Notes under the pieces: generated by a model | Seen by the model: the letters and a program-made list of their open reading frames with translations, nothing else | What the model was told of the DNA's origin: nothing | Database searches by the model: none | In this document: one piece after another, positions 20,286-28,488 of the stretch | Numbering within the stretch: position 1 is the first letter of the stretch | How the letters are laid out: each line of letters starts with the position of its first letter | Assembly (NCBI GenBank): GCA_003615045.1 | Contig: ML014155.1 | Span: 62,001-126,000 of the forward strand | Source of the DNA: Caulochytrium protostelioides | Taxonomy: Eukaryota; Chytridiomycota; Caulochytriomycetes; Caulochytriales; Caulochytriaceae | Reading direction: 5' to 3' | DNA: 64,000 nt | Position numbers and translations under genes: made by a program

Positions 20286-20374
20286 CCATGATGGGATCGG
20301 GGCCCGACCCGTCGCCGCTGATCGTCCTCCCGCTTCTCGGGGCCCGTCGTAGAGATGACCCATTTGTCTTTTGC

Positions 20375-20398
20375 TTTACTGTACTATTTACTGTACTA
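20375..20398. repeat. Tandem 12-mer between converging genes
   Basis: Tttactgtacta occurs twice head to tail, followed by a partial third unit. It lies in the AT-richer 3' zone shared by the Doa10 and prefoldin genes and may belong to a 3' UTR. Confidence 0.8.
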
Positions 20399-20490
20399 TT
20401 TACACACATTACGACGCCGCGTCACGCCGCGCTGATGAGAGGTCTTCGGAGGGGCCGGCGCCATCCCGAGGTCCACGATCATCGCCAGGC

Positions 20491-20937
20491 CTACATCTCC
20501 AGGTTGATGGACTTGCCGAACTTGCCGTAGAGGATCTTCTTGAGACGGGCGACCTCGGCATGGGCCTCGTCCATCTGGGCCTTCATGGCCTGCAGCTCCT
20601 TCTGGACGGCGGCGGTCGCGGCGGCGAGACGCTCCTGGCTCTCCTCGAGGGTCAAGTCCACGAAGGTGTCGCCGATGCGGTACTTGAACGGGCCGTCGTC
20701 CTCGTCGGCCAGCTCCCACTCCTGCGCTAGGTCTTCCAGGTAGTCGAGCTCCTTCTTCTTAGCCTCGTACTGGGCGTCGAGCACGTCGATGCGGGCATGC
20801 ACTTTGGAGAACGCATTGATGTTCCCCTGGTCTTCGCGGTTCACTTCGACCTCTGCCTCCTGCCGAGGGGGGAGCTGTAGCGCCGCGATGTGATGCGATG
20901 CGATGAAATCACGTATCGGATGCACGATACCACCCAT
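20491..20937 (-). CDS. GIM3: Prefoldin subunit 4 (GIM3)
   Basis: 148 residues. The conserved part starts near residue 30: VEVNREDQGNINAFSKVHAR, then a coiled-coil helix, the beta-hairpin FKYRIGDTFVDL, a second helix with QERLAAATAAVQKEL, and the family-typical end LKKILYGKFGKSINLEM. Prefoldin is the six-subunit cytosolic chaperone that hands nascent actin and tubulin to CCT; subunit 4 is one of its beta-type members. The first 28 residues (MGGIVHPIRDFI and so on) have no counterpart in the family, which usually has about 130 residues. They may be a real extension or hide an unrecognised 5' exon; a simple GTATCG to CTACAG splice within this stretch would shift the frame, so I kept the unspliced start. 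Confidence 0.9.
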   Translation of the reverse strand: MGGIVHPIRDFIASHHIAALQLPPRQEAEVEVNREDQGNINAFSKVHARIDVLDAQYEAKKKELDYLEDLAQEWELADEDDGPFKYRIGDTFVDLTLEESQERLAAATAAVQKELQAMKAQMDEAHAEVARLKKILYGKFGKSINLEM

Positions 20938-21161
20938 GATGACAATGAATCAAGCAGCGTACCAAGCAGCGGAAGCAGCGTACCAAGAAGGCAGCGCATC
21001 ACGGAGACAGATTTCCAGCAAGGGTGAGTCGACCATCATCCGGAGATCAGGGCGATCCGCGGCTCGACGAATCGCAATTCCATATCACCCGATCGAGCCC
21101 GAGCGGGGTGGATCCAGACCTCGACACGAGCGAACGAGACGGCCCGCGTGAGGATCGACGC

Positions 21162-21203
<42 letters not shown>

Positions 21204-21922
21204 GGGTGTGGGGGGGGACGCGTGGTGCGGGCTGGGATCAGGCCCCCCACTCGAGGCTGCGCAGACCACTTACCATCTGCATGGACATCGTGGCCGTTTA
21301 TTCAGGTCGAATCGACAACGGGGAGAAAGGAAGCTATAGAGCGCTATAGCCGTAATGGAGTTGCAAGAGGCGAGGGCAGAACGAGGGTGATGGTGACGGC
21401 GGAAAAAATTAAGGGTGCAGGGTGCTCGGCGGACCGATGTGAGCACATACCTTGTCTCACCCCATACCATGCGACCACCCACCGATAGACCCATCGACTC
21501 GGCGATAGGCCTTTCTACTCGATGTGCGATGGAGGCCGGTCGCGCGGGCGATCGCGAAGAGCAGCGGCATACTTCGGTGTGACGCGCATCATGCCGAGCC
21601 GCTTGCGACCACGGCATGGCGCCCGCCCGCCTCGGTGGCGCCGTGGTCGGCACGGGGGGCCAGGCGTGCTTGCGGCGCCCGAAAGGCGGACGCCGACGCG
21701 GGCCGAAGCGTGACCACGGCGAGGCCGGTTCGTGCCGGAGCCCTGAAGCGATCGTCCGACGCCGCTTCCACCCAGGCCGCACATCCCCTCCTCTCTCGCT
21801 CCCGCGAAGCCGTCGCTGCGATAAGACGTTCATTAGATGGGATGCGCCGATCCGAAAGGGTGCGGCGGTGCGTCCCGTCGCAGCAGACCTCGGCCGACGT
21901 CGACGAGCGCGCGGGCGTTGAA
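20938..21922. other. Spacer with GT microsatellite, no gene
   Basis: Upstream of prefoldin 4 and downstream of the WD40 gene, so it carries one promoter and one 3' end. A 25-base imperfect repeat (agcagcgtaccaagcagcggaagcag) lies near 20950-20995. The rest shows no domain-bearing frame. Confidence 0.4.
21163..21200. repeat. (GT)n microsatellite
   Basis: Nineteen uninterrupted GT units. Confidence 0.95.
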
Positions 21923-24355
21923 TCAGAGAACCCCGCTGCGGGAAGCGGATCGGCTGGTGGGGTACTCGCAGGCGTCGCCGTCGTCGTCGTCGTCGTGGAA
22001 CCAGGTGCGGACGGTGCCGTCCTCGCCGGCGGAGAGGTACATGCCCTGGGCAGCGTGGTAGGCGGCGCCGTAGACGACGCCGTCGTGGCCGCCCATGCGC
22101 GCGAGACAGCGCGCGTCGAGCGCGTCCCACACGTAGAGGTAGCCGTCCTCGGACCCGCCGACGACGACGGCGTCCGTCGCGAAACGCGCGCGCACAAAGT
22201 TCTTGCTCGTGTTCTGGTGGCCGCGGAACCGCTTGAGCGGGCGCAGCATCCGCACATCCCACAGCCGGTTCGAGTTGTCTTTGGACGACGACAGCAACAG
22301 CCGGCCGTGTGCCGCCAGGTCGACGCTCGTGACCTCGCCCAGGTGCGACGTGATGGTATGGATGCAGACGCCCGAGACGACGTCCCAGAACCGCACGGTC
22401 CCGTCCTTCGCGCTGGTGACGAACAGGTTCCCGAGCGGCGTGAAGGCCACGTCCGAGACCGACAGGTCGTGCCCGCTGAACGTCGTGATGGTGCGGCCGC
22501 GCTCCAGATCGACGTACCGCAGCATCTTGTCGTACCCGCCCGTCACCATGTGCCGGCCGACCGGATGAAACGCGACCGTGTACACGTCCTTGGTATGCTC
22601 CGCAAACGTGAGCAGCGGCGTCGACTCGCCGCCGCTCGGGACACTGTCGGGGACAGCGCCGACATGGGCACCGTGGCAGGGGCTCGCGGCCGGGGACGCC
22701 GCCGCCGCCGCCGCCGTTGATCGTCCTGGGCCCTCGGTGCGCGCTGCGGCGGCGCCGGCGCCACGCGCGCCGAGATCGTCCGACAGGCAGGGCGTCAGCG
22801 ACCAGAGTTTCACGGTGCCGTCGCCTGAGGCGGTGGCAACGCGCTCGCCGGCGCGGTCGACGCTGAGAGCCCAGATGCGGGCCGTGTGCCCCGCCAACGC
22901 GGCGCGCTCGGCCGTCTCGGGCGGGCGGTGCGGATCCCACACGCGGCAGACGCCGTCGCTCCCGCCCGAGACCATGAGGGCGCCGTGCGTCCCGACCCAC
23001 TCGGCGCACTTGACCGACGCGTCCGCCGTCAGACCGACGCCGAGCGTGGCCAGGCCCGCGCCGCGCCCCGTCGACGCCGTGGCGGACGACGCCGCCGCGA
23101 GCCGCGGCGATCGAAAGATCTCGCGGACGGCGTTCGGCAGCACGAGCGGACTGTAGTCCTCGAGCAGGGTGCTAACAGGCCGCGCGGGCGTCGACGCATA
23201 CGGACAAGCGTCGACCTGGCGCGCGACGGCTTGGCGGATAAGCTGCTCGAGCCGCCGCGGCGGGACGGGCAGCGGGGCCGGGCGCGGGCGATCGAGGCCG
23301 AGGCTGAGCGCGAGGGCCGCGGCCGGCGTCGGACCGCTGCTACCGCTCCCGGCGGCGGCGGCGGCGGCGGCGGCCGACGACGATGCCGACGACGGCTGCG
23401 CCACCCGCGACGCGGCCGCGACGGCGTCGAGCCGCATCGCGTGGTCGAAGTGCTCGGCGAGCGCCTCGCGCGCGGGCACGACGCCCTCCCAGTGCCGGAA
23501 CGAGGGGGCGTCCTGGACGGCTTTGGCGGTCAGCAGATAGCAGAGATCACGGAACTCGTGGGGCGTCGCCTGCAGGTGCTCGAGCGGCTTGAGGCGCTTC
23601 GTCAGGTGGCCGAAGGCCTTCTGGAGCTCGCGGTGCTCCACGTACTCGAGGTACTGCTGCTTGTACGCGGCATACAGGAATGCACGTGCGTGGTTGACCA
23701 GCAGCGGCGGCTGCCGCTGGACAAGCGCGTCGACCTCGAGCCAGTCGCCGTCCAGGATCGCACGCCGCATCCGCCGCGCGAGGTGCTGCTGCTGCGCCGC
23801 GGCCTGCGCACGCACGTTGCACTCGTCCAGCAGCGTCATGTGCGCCGACGCATACCCAGCGTCTTGCAGGTACTGCGCGATCATGCGCACCAGGTCCTGC
23901 TGCAGCGCCGGCGACTCGAGGTCCAGCAGCGCGTCGACGGGCGGCGGTGCCGTCGACGGCGCGGTCGCGGTCGCCGCCGCCGCCGCCGCCGCTGATTTCG
24001 ACGACGCGCTCATGAGCGTGCTGCGGCGCGAGGCCGCCGGACCGCCCGCGTAGGAGGGCGACGCCGCGCCCGAGGACGTGCCGGGGCGCGTGCTGCTTGG
24101 CACCGATCCGCGAGATCGTCGTGGCGGCGCCTGGTCACGCTTATAGGCGTGGTGGGCCGCCATGGCCGCCGCGGCCATCGAGGCCGACGGCGTCGTCGCG
24201 GGGACCGATGCGGTCGTGGGGGTCGTCGTCGTGGCGGCGGTCGGCGTCGCCGTCGGCGCCGCCGTCGCCGGGGCCGTCTCGCTGGCCACCGACATGGCGG
24301 CGGGAGTCGCGGGAGTCACGGCGGCGTCGGCGACCGCCGCCGGATCGGACGGCAT
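21923..24355 (-). CDS. LisH-CTLH-WD40 repeat protein (WDR26/GID7-like architecture)
   Basis: 810 residues. After a 130-residue Ala/Thr/Pro-rich disordered start come a LisH helix pair (about 152-182, LVRMIAQYLQDAGYASAHMTLL) and a CTLH segment (about 193-255, with FLYAAYKQQYLEYVE). Then LPVPPRRLEQLIRQAVARQVDACPY resembles the linker helix of WDR26/Gid7 proteins. From about 440 to 805 at least six WD repeats are visible, for example VSGGSDGVCRVWD, VATASGDGTVKLWSL, VTSAKDGTVRFWDV and LSSSKDNSNRLWDVR. GID/CTLH proteins build ubiquitin ligase complexes, which is a plausible role here, but the propeller is not a clear WDR26 orthologue, so the exact subfamily is open. An Asp-rich acidic stretch lies near the C-terminus. 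Confidence 0.75.
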   Translation of the reverse strand: MPSDPAAVADAAVTPATPAAMSVASETAPATAAPTATPTAATTTTPTTASVPATTPSASMAAAAMAAHHAYKRDQAPPRRSRGSVPSSTRPGTSSGAASPSYAGGPAASRRSTLMSASSKSAAAAAAATATAPSTAPPPVDALLDLESPALQQDLVRMIAQYLQDAGYASAHMTLLDECNVRAQAAAQQQHLARRMRRAILDGDWLEVDALVQRQPPLLVNHARAFLYAAYKQQYLEYVEHRELQKAFGHLTKRLKPLEHLQATPHEFRDLCYLLTAKAVQDAPSFRHWEGVVPAREALAEHFDHAMRLDAVAAASRVAQPSSASSSAAAAAAAAGSGSSGPTPAAALALSLGLDRPRPAPLPVPPRRLEQLIRQAVARQVDACPYASTPARPVSTLLEDYSPLVLPNAVREIFRSPRLAAASSATASTGRGAGLATLGVGLTADASVKCAEWVGTHGALMVSGGSDGVCRVWDPHRPPETAERAALAGHTARIWALSVDRAGERVATASGDGTVKLWSLTPCLSDDLGARGAGAAAARTEGPGRSTAAAAAASPAASPCHGAHVGAVPDSVPSGGESTPLLTFAEHTKDVYTVAFHPVGRHMVTGGYDKMLRYVDLERGRTITTFSGHDLSVSDVAFTPLGNLFVTSAKDGTVRFWDVVSGVCIHTITSHLGEVTSVDLAAHGRLLLSSSKDNSNRLWDVRMLRPLKRFRGHQNTSKNFVRARFATDAVVVGGSEDGYLYVWDALDARCLARMGGHDGVVYGAAYHAAQGMYLSAGEDGTVRTWFHDDDDDGDACEYPTSRSASRSGVL

Positions 24356-24741
24356 CAGCGATGGGAAAGGGCCCTCACGCCCTCGCAGCGGTGGCGGCGG
24401 CGGCGGCTAGAGCGGCAGCAAGCGGCGGGGACGGAGGGCCGCGGCGCGTCAGGACGGCGGCCGCACGTGCGCGTCACGACCGGCGCGGGTCGCTCGAGAC
24501 GGGAGGCCGAAGAAACGCGGACAGGCTCGGGCAGCGCGGGGACGGCGTCACGGGCCAGGGCGGCGGACGCCCACGACGCCGCCGTCCGGCCGCGGCCGCC
24601 CCGCGGGTCGCGCCGTCGCGCCGTCGCCGCCACAGGCCGTCATCGACGGGGCGCCGCGCACGTCTGAAATCCGTCATCTCCGACGATCGCTGTCACGCGA
24701 CATGCTGACGTCGTGCCGATCGCTGGTGTGGCGGCCCGCAC

Positions 24742-24799
<58 letters not shown>

Positions 24800-25001
24800 A
24801 AAGGCGTGACGTCGGCGCCGGGGGCCGGCGCGTCATGGGCCCCCTCGGGGCCGGCGCCGTCCCGGTGGTGGACTGCTCTCAACCGTGAGGGCGGCCACGA
24901 GGCCCTGTTCGTGGCGATGACGACAACGACAACGACAACGATGGCGACAACGATGGCGACGGTCGCCACGGGCATGGCGGCCGCATCCCCTCCAACGGAC
25001 C
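24356..25001. other. Divergent promoter region with GGC run
   Basis: Lies between the WD40 gene (leftward) and the PNPO gene (rightward) and so should hold both promoters. Its main feature is a long GGC run at 24741-24795. Frames through it are Arg/Ala-rich shadows. Confidence 0.45.
24741..24795. repeat. (GGC)n trinucleotide repeat
   Basis: About 18 uninterrupted GGC units in the shared promoter region. Confidence 0.95.
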
Positions 25002-26096
25002 ATGTCCGCTGACCTGCTACCGCGCCGCGTTCATCCGATCGCCATCTCTGCCCTTCCGAGGCACGCGATCTTCACGATGGCTTTGCGTCTTTTTCGCGTT
25101 ACGCTCAGGTGCCCCCGCGGGATCAGCCGCATCGTCGCGCCAGCCTGGACCCTGACCGCGCACCAGCCTCATCTCCATGATCACCGTCACTTCAGACCGC
25201 AGCCACTGGCCCACGTGCTTCTCCAGCCCCTGATCCGACGCTGGTTCCACGCTTGTTCTGCGAGTATGGCGCCCACGCCTGCGCCGCCCGCCGCCGCTGC
25301 CGCCGCAGCGGCCACTCCGAAGACCGACCCCAAGACGCTGCACAACATCGGGGACCGCCGCCTGAACTATGATGCCGGCGAGCTGATCGAGGAGCACGTC
25401 GACGCGACGGACCCGATGGCGCAGTTCCGCGCGTGGTACGAAGCCGCCGAGGCCGCGTGGCACCCGGGCCTGCCGCGGGAAGCCAACGCCATGTCGCTCG
25501 CGACGGCGGATGCCCGCGGCCGCCCCCACTGCCGCATCGTTCTCCTCAAACACTATGACGCCGACGGCTTCGTGTTCTATACGAACCACACGAGCCGCAA
25601 GGGCGTCGAGCTCGCCGAGAACCCGTACGCGGCGCTCGTGTTCCTGTGGGACCAGCGCTCGGTGCGCGTCGAAGGCCCCGTGGTCCACGTCGGCGACGAC
25701 GAGGCCGCCGCGTACTTTGCGTCCCGGCCGCGCGGGTCCCAGATCGGCGCCTGGGCGAGCAAGCAGAGCCAGCCGATCAGCGGCCGCGGCGCGCTCGCCG
25801 CCCGCTTTGAAGCCGCCGAGGCGCGCTTCGCGCCCGTCGTGGCGTCGACGGCGCCCGCGGCCTCCGACGCCGTCGCGCACGATCCGTCCAACCCGACGAC
25901 CGAGGGGCTGCCCGTCGTGCCGAAGCCGCCCTTCTGGGGCGGGTACCGCGTCGTCCCCGAGCGGATCGAGTTCTGGCATGGCCGGCCCTGCCGCATGCAC
26001 GACCGCCTGGTGTTCACGCGGTCGCCGGTCTCGGAGGCGGCGGAGGCCACCACGACGGTCTGGGGGCCGTGGAGCATGCAGCGCCTCATGCCTTGA
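25002..26096 (+). CDS. PDX3: Pyridoxamine 5'-phosphate oxidase
   Basis: 364 residues from the first ATG; a second ATG at 25077 begins MALRLFRVTLRCPRG, an Arg-rich amphipathic-looking stretch that could be a mitochondrial leader, and a third lies at 25266. The enzyme core starts near residue 110. Seen are DPMAQFRAWYEAA, the FMN-binding HCRIVLLKHYDADGFVFYTN and SRKGVELAENPYAALVFLW, the SQIGAWASKQSQPI segment, and the C-terminal WGGYRVVPERIEFWHGRPCR followed by MHDRLVF, all typical of PNPO. The family oxidises pyridoxine or pyridoxamine phosphate to pyridoxal phosphate with FMN and oxygen. The conserved C-terminus is complete, though a 35-residue Ala/Thr insert splits it from the core. The gene converges with ISD11. 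Confidence 0.93.
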   Translation: MSADLLPRRVHPIAISALPRHAIFTMALRLFRVTLRCPRGISRIVAPAWTLTAHQPHLHDHRHFRPQPLAHVLLQPLIRRWFHACSASMAPTPAPPAAAAAAAATPKTDPKTLHNIGDRRLNYDAGELIEEHVDATDPMAQFRAWYEAAEAAWHPGLPREANAMSLATADARGRPHCRIVLLKHYDADGFVFYTNHTSRKGVELAENPYAALVFLWDQRSVRVEGPVVHVGDDEAAAYFASRPRGSQIGAWASKQSQPISGRGALAARFEAAEARFAPVVASTAPAASDAVAHDPSNPTTEGLPVVPKPPFWGGYRVVPERIEFWHGRPCRMHDRLVFTRSPVSEAAEATTTVWGPWSMQRLMP

Positions 26097-26224
26097 ATGC
26101 GCCTCCTGACGACGACGATGACGGCGAGGACGACGAGGTCAACATGCTTAAATACAGAAAATGGGAAAGTGGGGGCGACCCGCTGTCCGGGCTGTGGCCA
26201 ACGGGTATCACAAACGAGGCCGTC

Positions 26225-26530
26225 TTAGGCGGAAGAGGACGACGACGACGATGACGACGATGACGGGGTCGACTCAATCACACTCGTGTAGCCTGGCGGC
26301 GCGAACTCCGCATTAATGCGGGCCTGGCGGCGCAGCATGGCGAGGTCGGCGGTGCCGCGCTGGTAGGCGGCGGCGACGGCGGCGTCGTCCGCGAGGTGGG
26401 CATTCGCACGGAACGCGTCAGCCGTGCGGCGCAGCGCATACTGCCGGAAGTTGTAGGACGCAAAGCCGTACGAGGCACGCTGCAGCGCGCGGAACAGCGC
26501 GAGCTTGCTTTCGCGCGACGGCACCGACAT
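26225..26530 (-). CDS. ISD11: LYR-motif protein ISD11/LYRM4
   Basis: 101 residues. The N-terminus SRESKLALFRALQRAS carries the LYR-type motif, here as LFR, followed by FASYNFRQYALRRTADAFR, which is close to the signature of ISD11/LYRM4. Three short helices are expected, as in the family, and the length fits (about 90-95). ISD11 binds and stabilises the mitochondrial cysteine desulfurase Nfs1 together with acyl carrier protein, in the first step of Fe-S cluster assembly. The last dozen residues are a serine run encoded by tcg/tcn codons (gac/gacgac on the plus strand), outside the conserved part. Confidence 0.88.
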   Translation of the reverse strand: MSVPSRESKLALFRALQRASYGFASYNFRQYALRRTADAFRANAHLADDAAVAAAYQRGTADLAMLRRQARINAEFAPPGYTSVIESTPSSSSSSSSSSSA

Positions 26531-27450
26531 GCTGGACGCGAGAATGAGTGGGGCGGACGATCAGAAGGAAGATCCGGCTGATGCCAAGGCCACGTGGTTG
26601 CTCGTCACAGGAAGGACGGGGACGGTGTATCAGAAGGCAGCGCTCTTCTGAGAGGTTTAGTTGAGGTTTTAAGGAGGAAAGCGTTAAACAGATCGACGGC
26701 CGCAGACATCAAGAGACTCAAGGGACACGAGCGGATGATCTTGCCGATGATAACCTTCGATCCTTAGGAAAATTTCTCAGTCGTGTCGGTGTGAGGGTGA
26801 GATGAGTTGGAAACGTGGAAGTGGTGCTGGCGTCGGGGCGGAGGTTAAGGGAAGAGCTGGGCCCTGACGGACGGAATCGCCGAGACTAGCCGAGGACGGC
26901 CCCCTTCGGCCCAGCGGCGGCGGTGGCGTCCCCCATTTTTGGGTGCCGCCTTCGTGGCCATCGTTTAGCCGTGGCGACGATCCATGATATCAACAAGTGG
27001 GCGGCGACACGTGGTGCGACGAACCAGGAACGAATCAGCATGCCATGGCAGGGCATGTCGGTCGCATCGCGCGAAAATAAAGGTATGATGATCCTCATCC
27101 AGGTTGACGGTGAGCTTTCAGCATGAATGGCTCCGATACGATGACCTGGGCGAAACAGCAACCATCCCAACGCGGCATCGATTCCACATCGTTCCGCCAA
27201 GTGATGGCGCGGCATCCGCCTCCACACCACTGCATACAGATCTTCACGTCTTTGATGTTTTTATGTTCATGGGAAAAGCAAGAGAAGCACGACGCCTTCT
27301 GGGAGGGGAGCCTAGGAAAGAGGACATGGGGTGACGGAAGAACACGGTTCGCCCGAGCGACCCCTAACGCCCCTTCACGCGACACCCATCCCATCTCAGG
27401 CTTGGACTTTCTCGCGGGGCGAGGATGGCGGGGGAAGGGGGGAGGCCACG
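26531..27450. other. Spacer between ISD11 and cytochrome c1 genes, no gene seen
   Basis: Both flanking genes point left, so the part near 26531 should hold the ISD11 promoter and the part near 27450 the cytochrome c1 3' end. Open frames here are short and without domains. Confidence 0.4.
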
Positions 27451-28488
27451 TTATACCTTGCGGATGTGCGTCGGGGGCTGGACGACGAGACGCTGGCTCT
27501 TGATGTAGGACCACTTGAAGCGCTTCCACCAGACGGAGAGACCGAAGAGGCCCGTGGTGATGATCATGAACTTCATGCCCATCTTCTTGCGCTCGTCGAA
27601 CTCGGGGTACGAGGCCCAGGCGAGGAAGGTGGAGACGTCGCGGGCGAGCTGCGAGGCGGTGTTGGGGGTGCCGTCCTCGTAGTCGACAACGCCGTCGAAG
27701 AGGACCTGGGCCATGCCGATGGTGCCGCCCGGGAAGTACGGGTTGTAGTGGAGGCCGTCGCGGACGGTCACGCCGGCGGGCGCGTCGTAGTAGCCCGTGA
27801 GCAGGGAGAAGATGTAGTTCTCCTCGCCGTGGCGGGCGCGGGCAATGCACGACAGATCGGGCGGCAGGGCGCCCGCGTTGGCGGCGCGCGCGGCGTCGTC
27901 GTTGATGTATGGCGACGGGAAGTAGTCCGACGCCTTGCCGGGGCGCTCGTGCATCTCGCCCTCGGCGTCCGGGCCGTCGTAGTAGGTCGTCTCGGCGGCC
28001 ATCGCCTTGACCTCAGCCTCGGTGTGCGTCACGCCGATCAGGTTGCGCCAGGCGATGCGGCTCATCGAGTGGCACGCCGAGCAGACGTCCTTGTACACCT
28101 GGTAGCCGCGGCGCAGCGCGGCGTGGTCGTACGTGGCGAACGCGCCGTTGTGGTCCCACGGGTAGTGCACGGGGTGGAGGCCGTGATCCGGCGTCGAGAA
28201 CGCATGCGCGTGCTCACCGACCTCGAGGCCGAGGCGGCTGAGCGCCGAGCGGGCCGACACGTTCATCTGGTGCAGGCGCGCATCGGTCAGCACGTACTCG
28301 GAGGTCACGTAGCCGGCGGCCGCAGCGCCCGCGGCGGCGCCCACGAGCCACTTGGCGGCGGCCGTCTTGGACGGGAAGTCGAACGCATGGCGCATCGCCG
28401 GCGCCGCCGTCGTGCCCGCCGCCGAGGACAGCGCGCGCGCGCCGCTCGGGCGCGGCAGGCCGCGCAGCATCATGTGGCGCATCATCAT
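27451..28488 (-). CDS. CYT1: Cytochrome c1, haem protein of the bc1 complex
   Basis: 345 residues from the ATG run MMMRHMMLRG. An Arg/Ala-rich mitochondrial leader is followed by a hydrophobic segment (AKWLVGAAAGAAAAGYV, 45-61), fitting the bipartite sorting signal of cytochrome c1. Haem c attaches at CSACH (136-140). The axial methionine should be Met259 in GGTIGMAQ. The C-terminal membrane anchor is about 303-320 (GMKFMIITTGLFGLSVWW), then a short basic matrix tail. It is part of respiratory complex III and passes electrons from the Rieske protein to cytochrome c. The frame is open for 27 codons above the chosen ATG, but that stretch contains a pyrimidine-rich CAG that looks like a 3' splice site, so a 5' UTR intron is likely. 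Confidence 0.95.
   Translation of the reverse strand: MMMRHMMLRGLPRPSGARALSSAAGTTAAPAMRHAFDFPSKTAAAKWLVGAAAGAAAAGYVTSEYVLTDARLHQMNVSARSALSRLGLEVGEHAHAFSTPDHGLHPVHYPWDHNGAFATYDHAALRRGYQVYKDVCSACHSMSRIAWRNLIGVTHTEAEVKAMAAETTYYDGPDAEGEMHERPGKASDYFPSPYINDDAARAANAGALPPDLSCIARARHGEENYIFSLLTGYYDAPAGVTVRDGLHYNPYFPGGTIGMAQVLFDGVVDYEDGTPNTASQLARDVSTFLAWASYPEFDERKKMGMKFMIITTGLFGLSVWWKRFKWSYIKSQRLVVQPPTHIRKV

Noticed and set aside
20875-20930. Possible 56-nt intron (GTATCG to CTACAG) in prefoldin 4
   Set aside because: Removal would shift the frame into the conserved region, and it is half the length of the supported introns.
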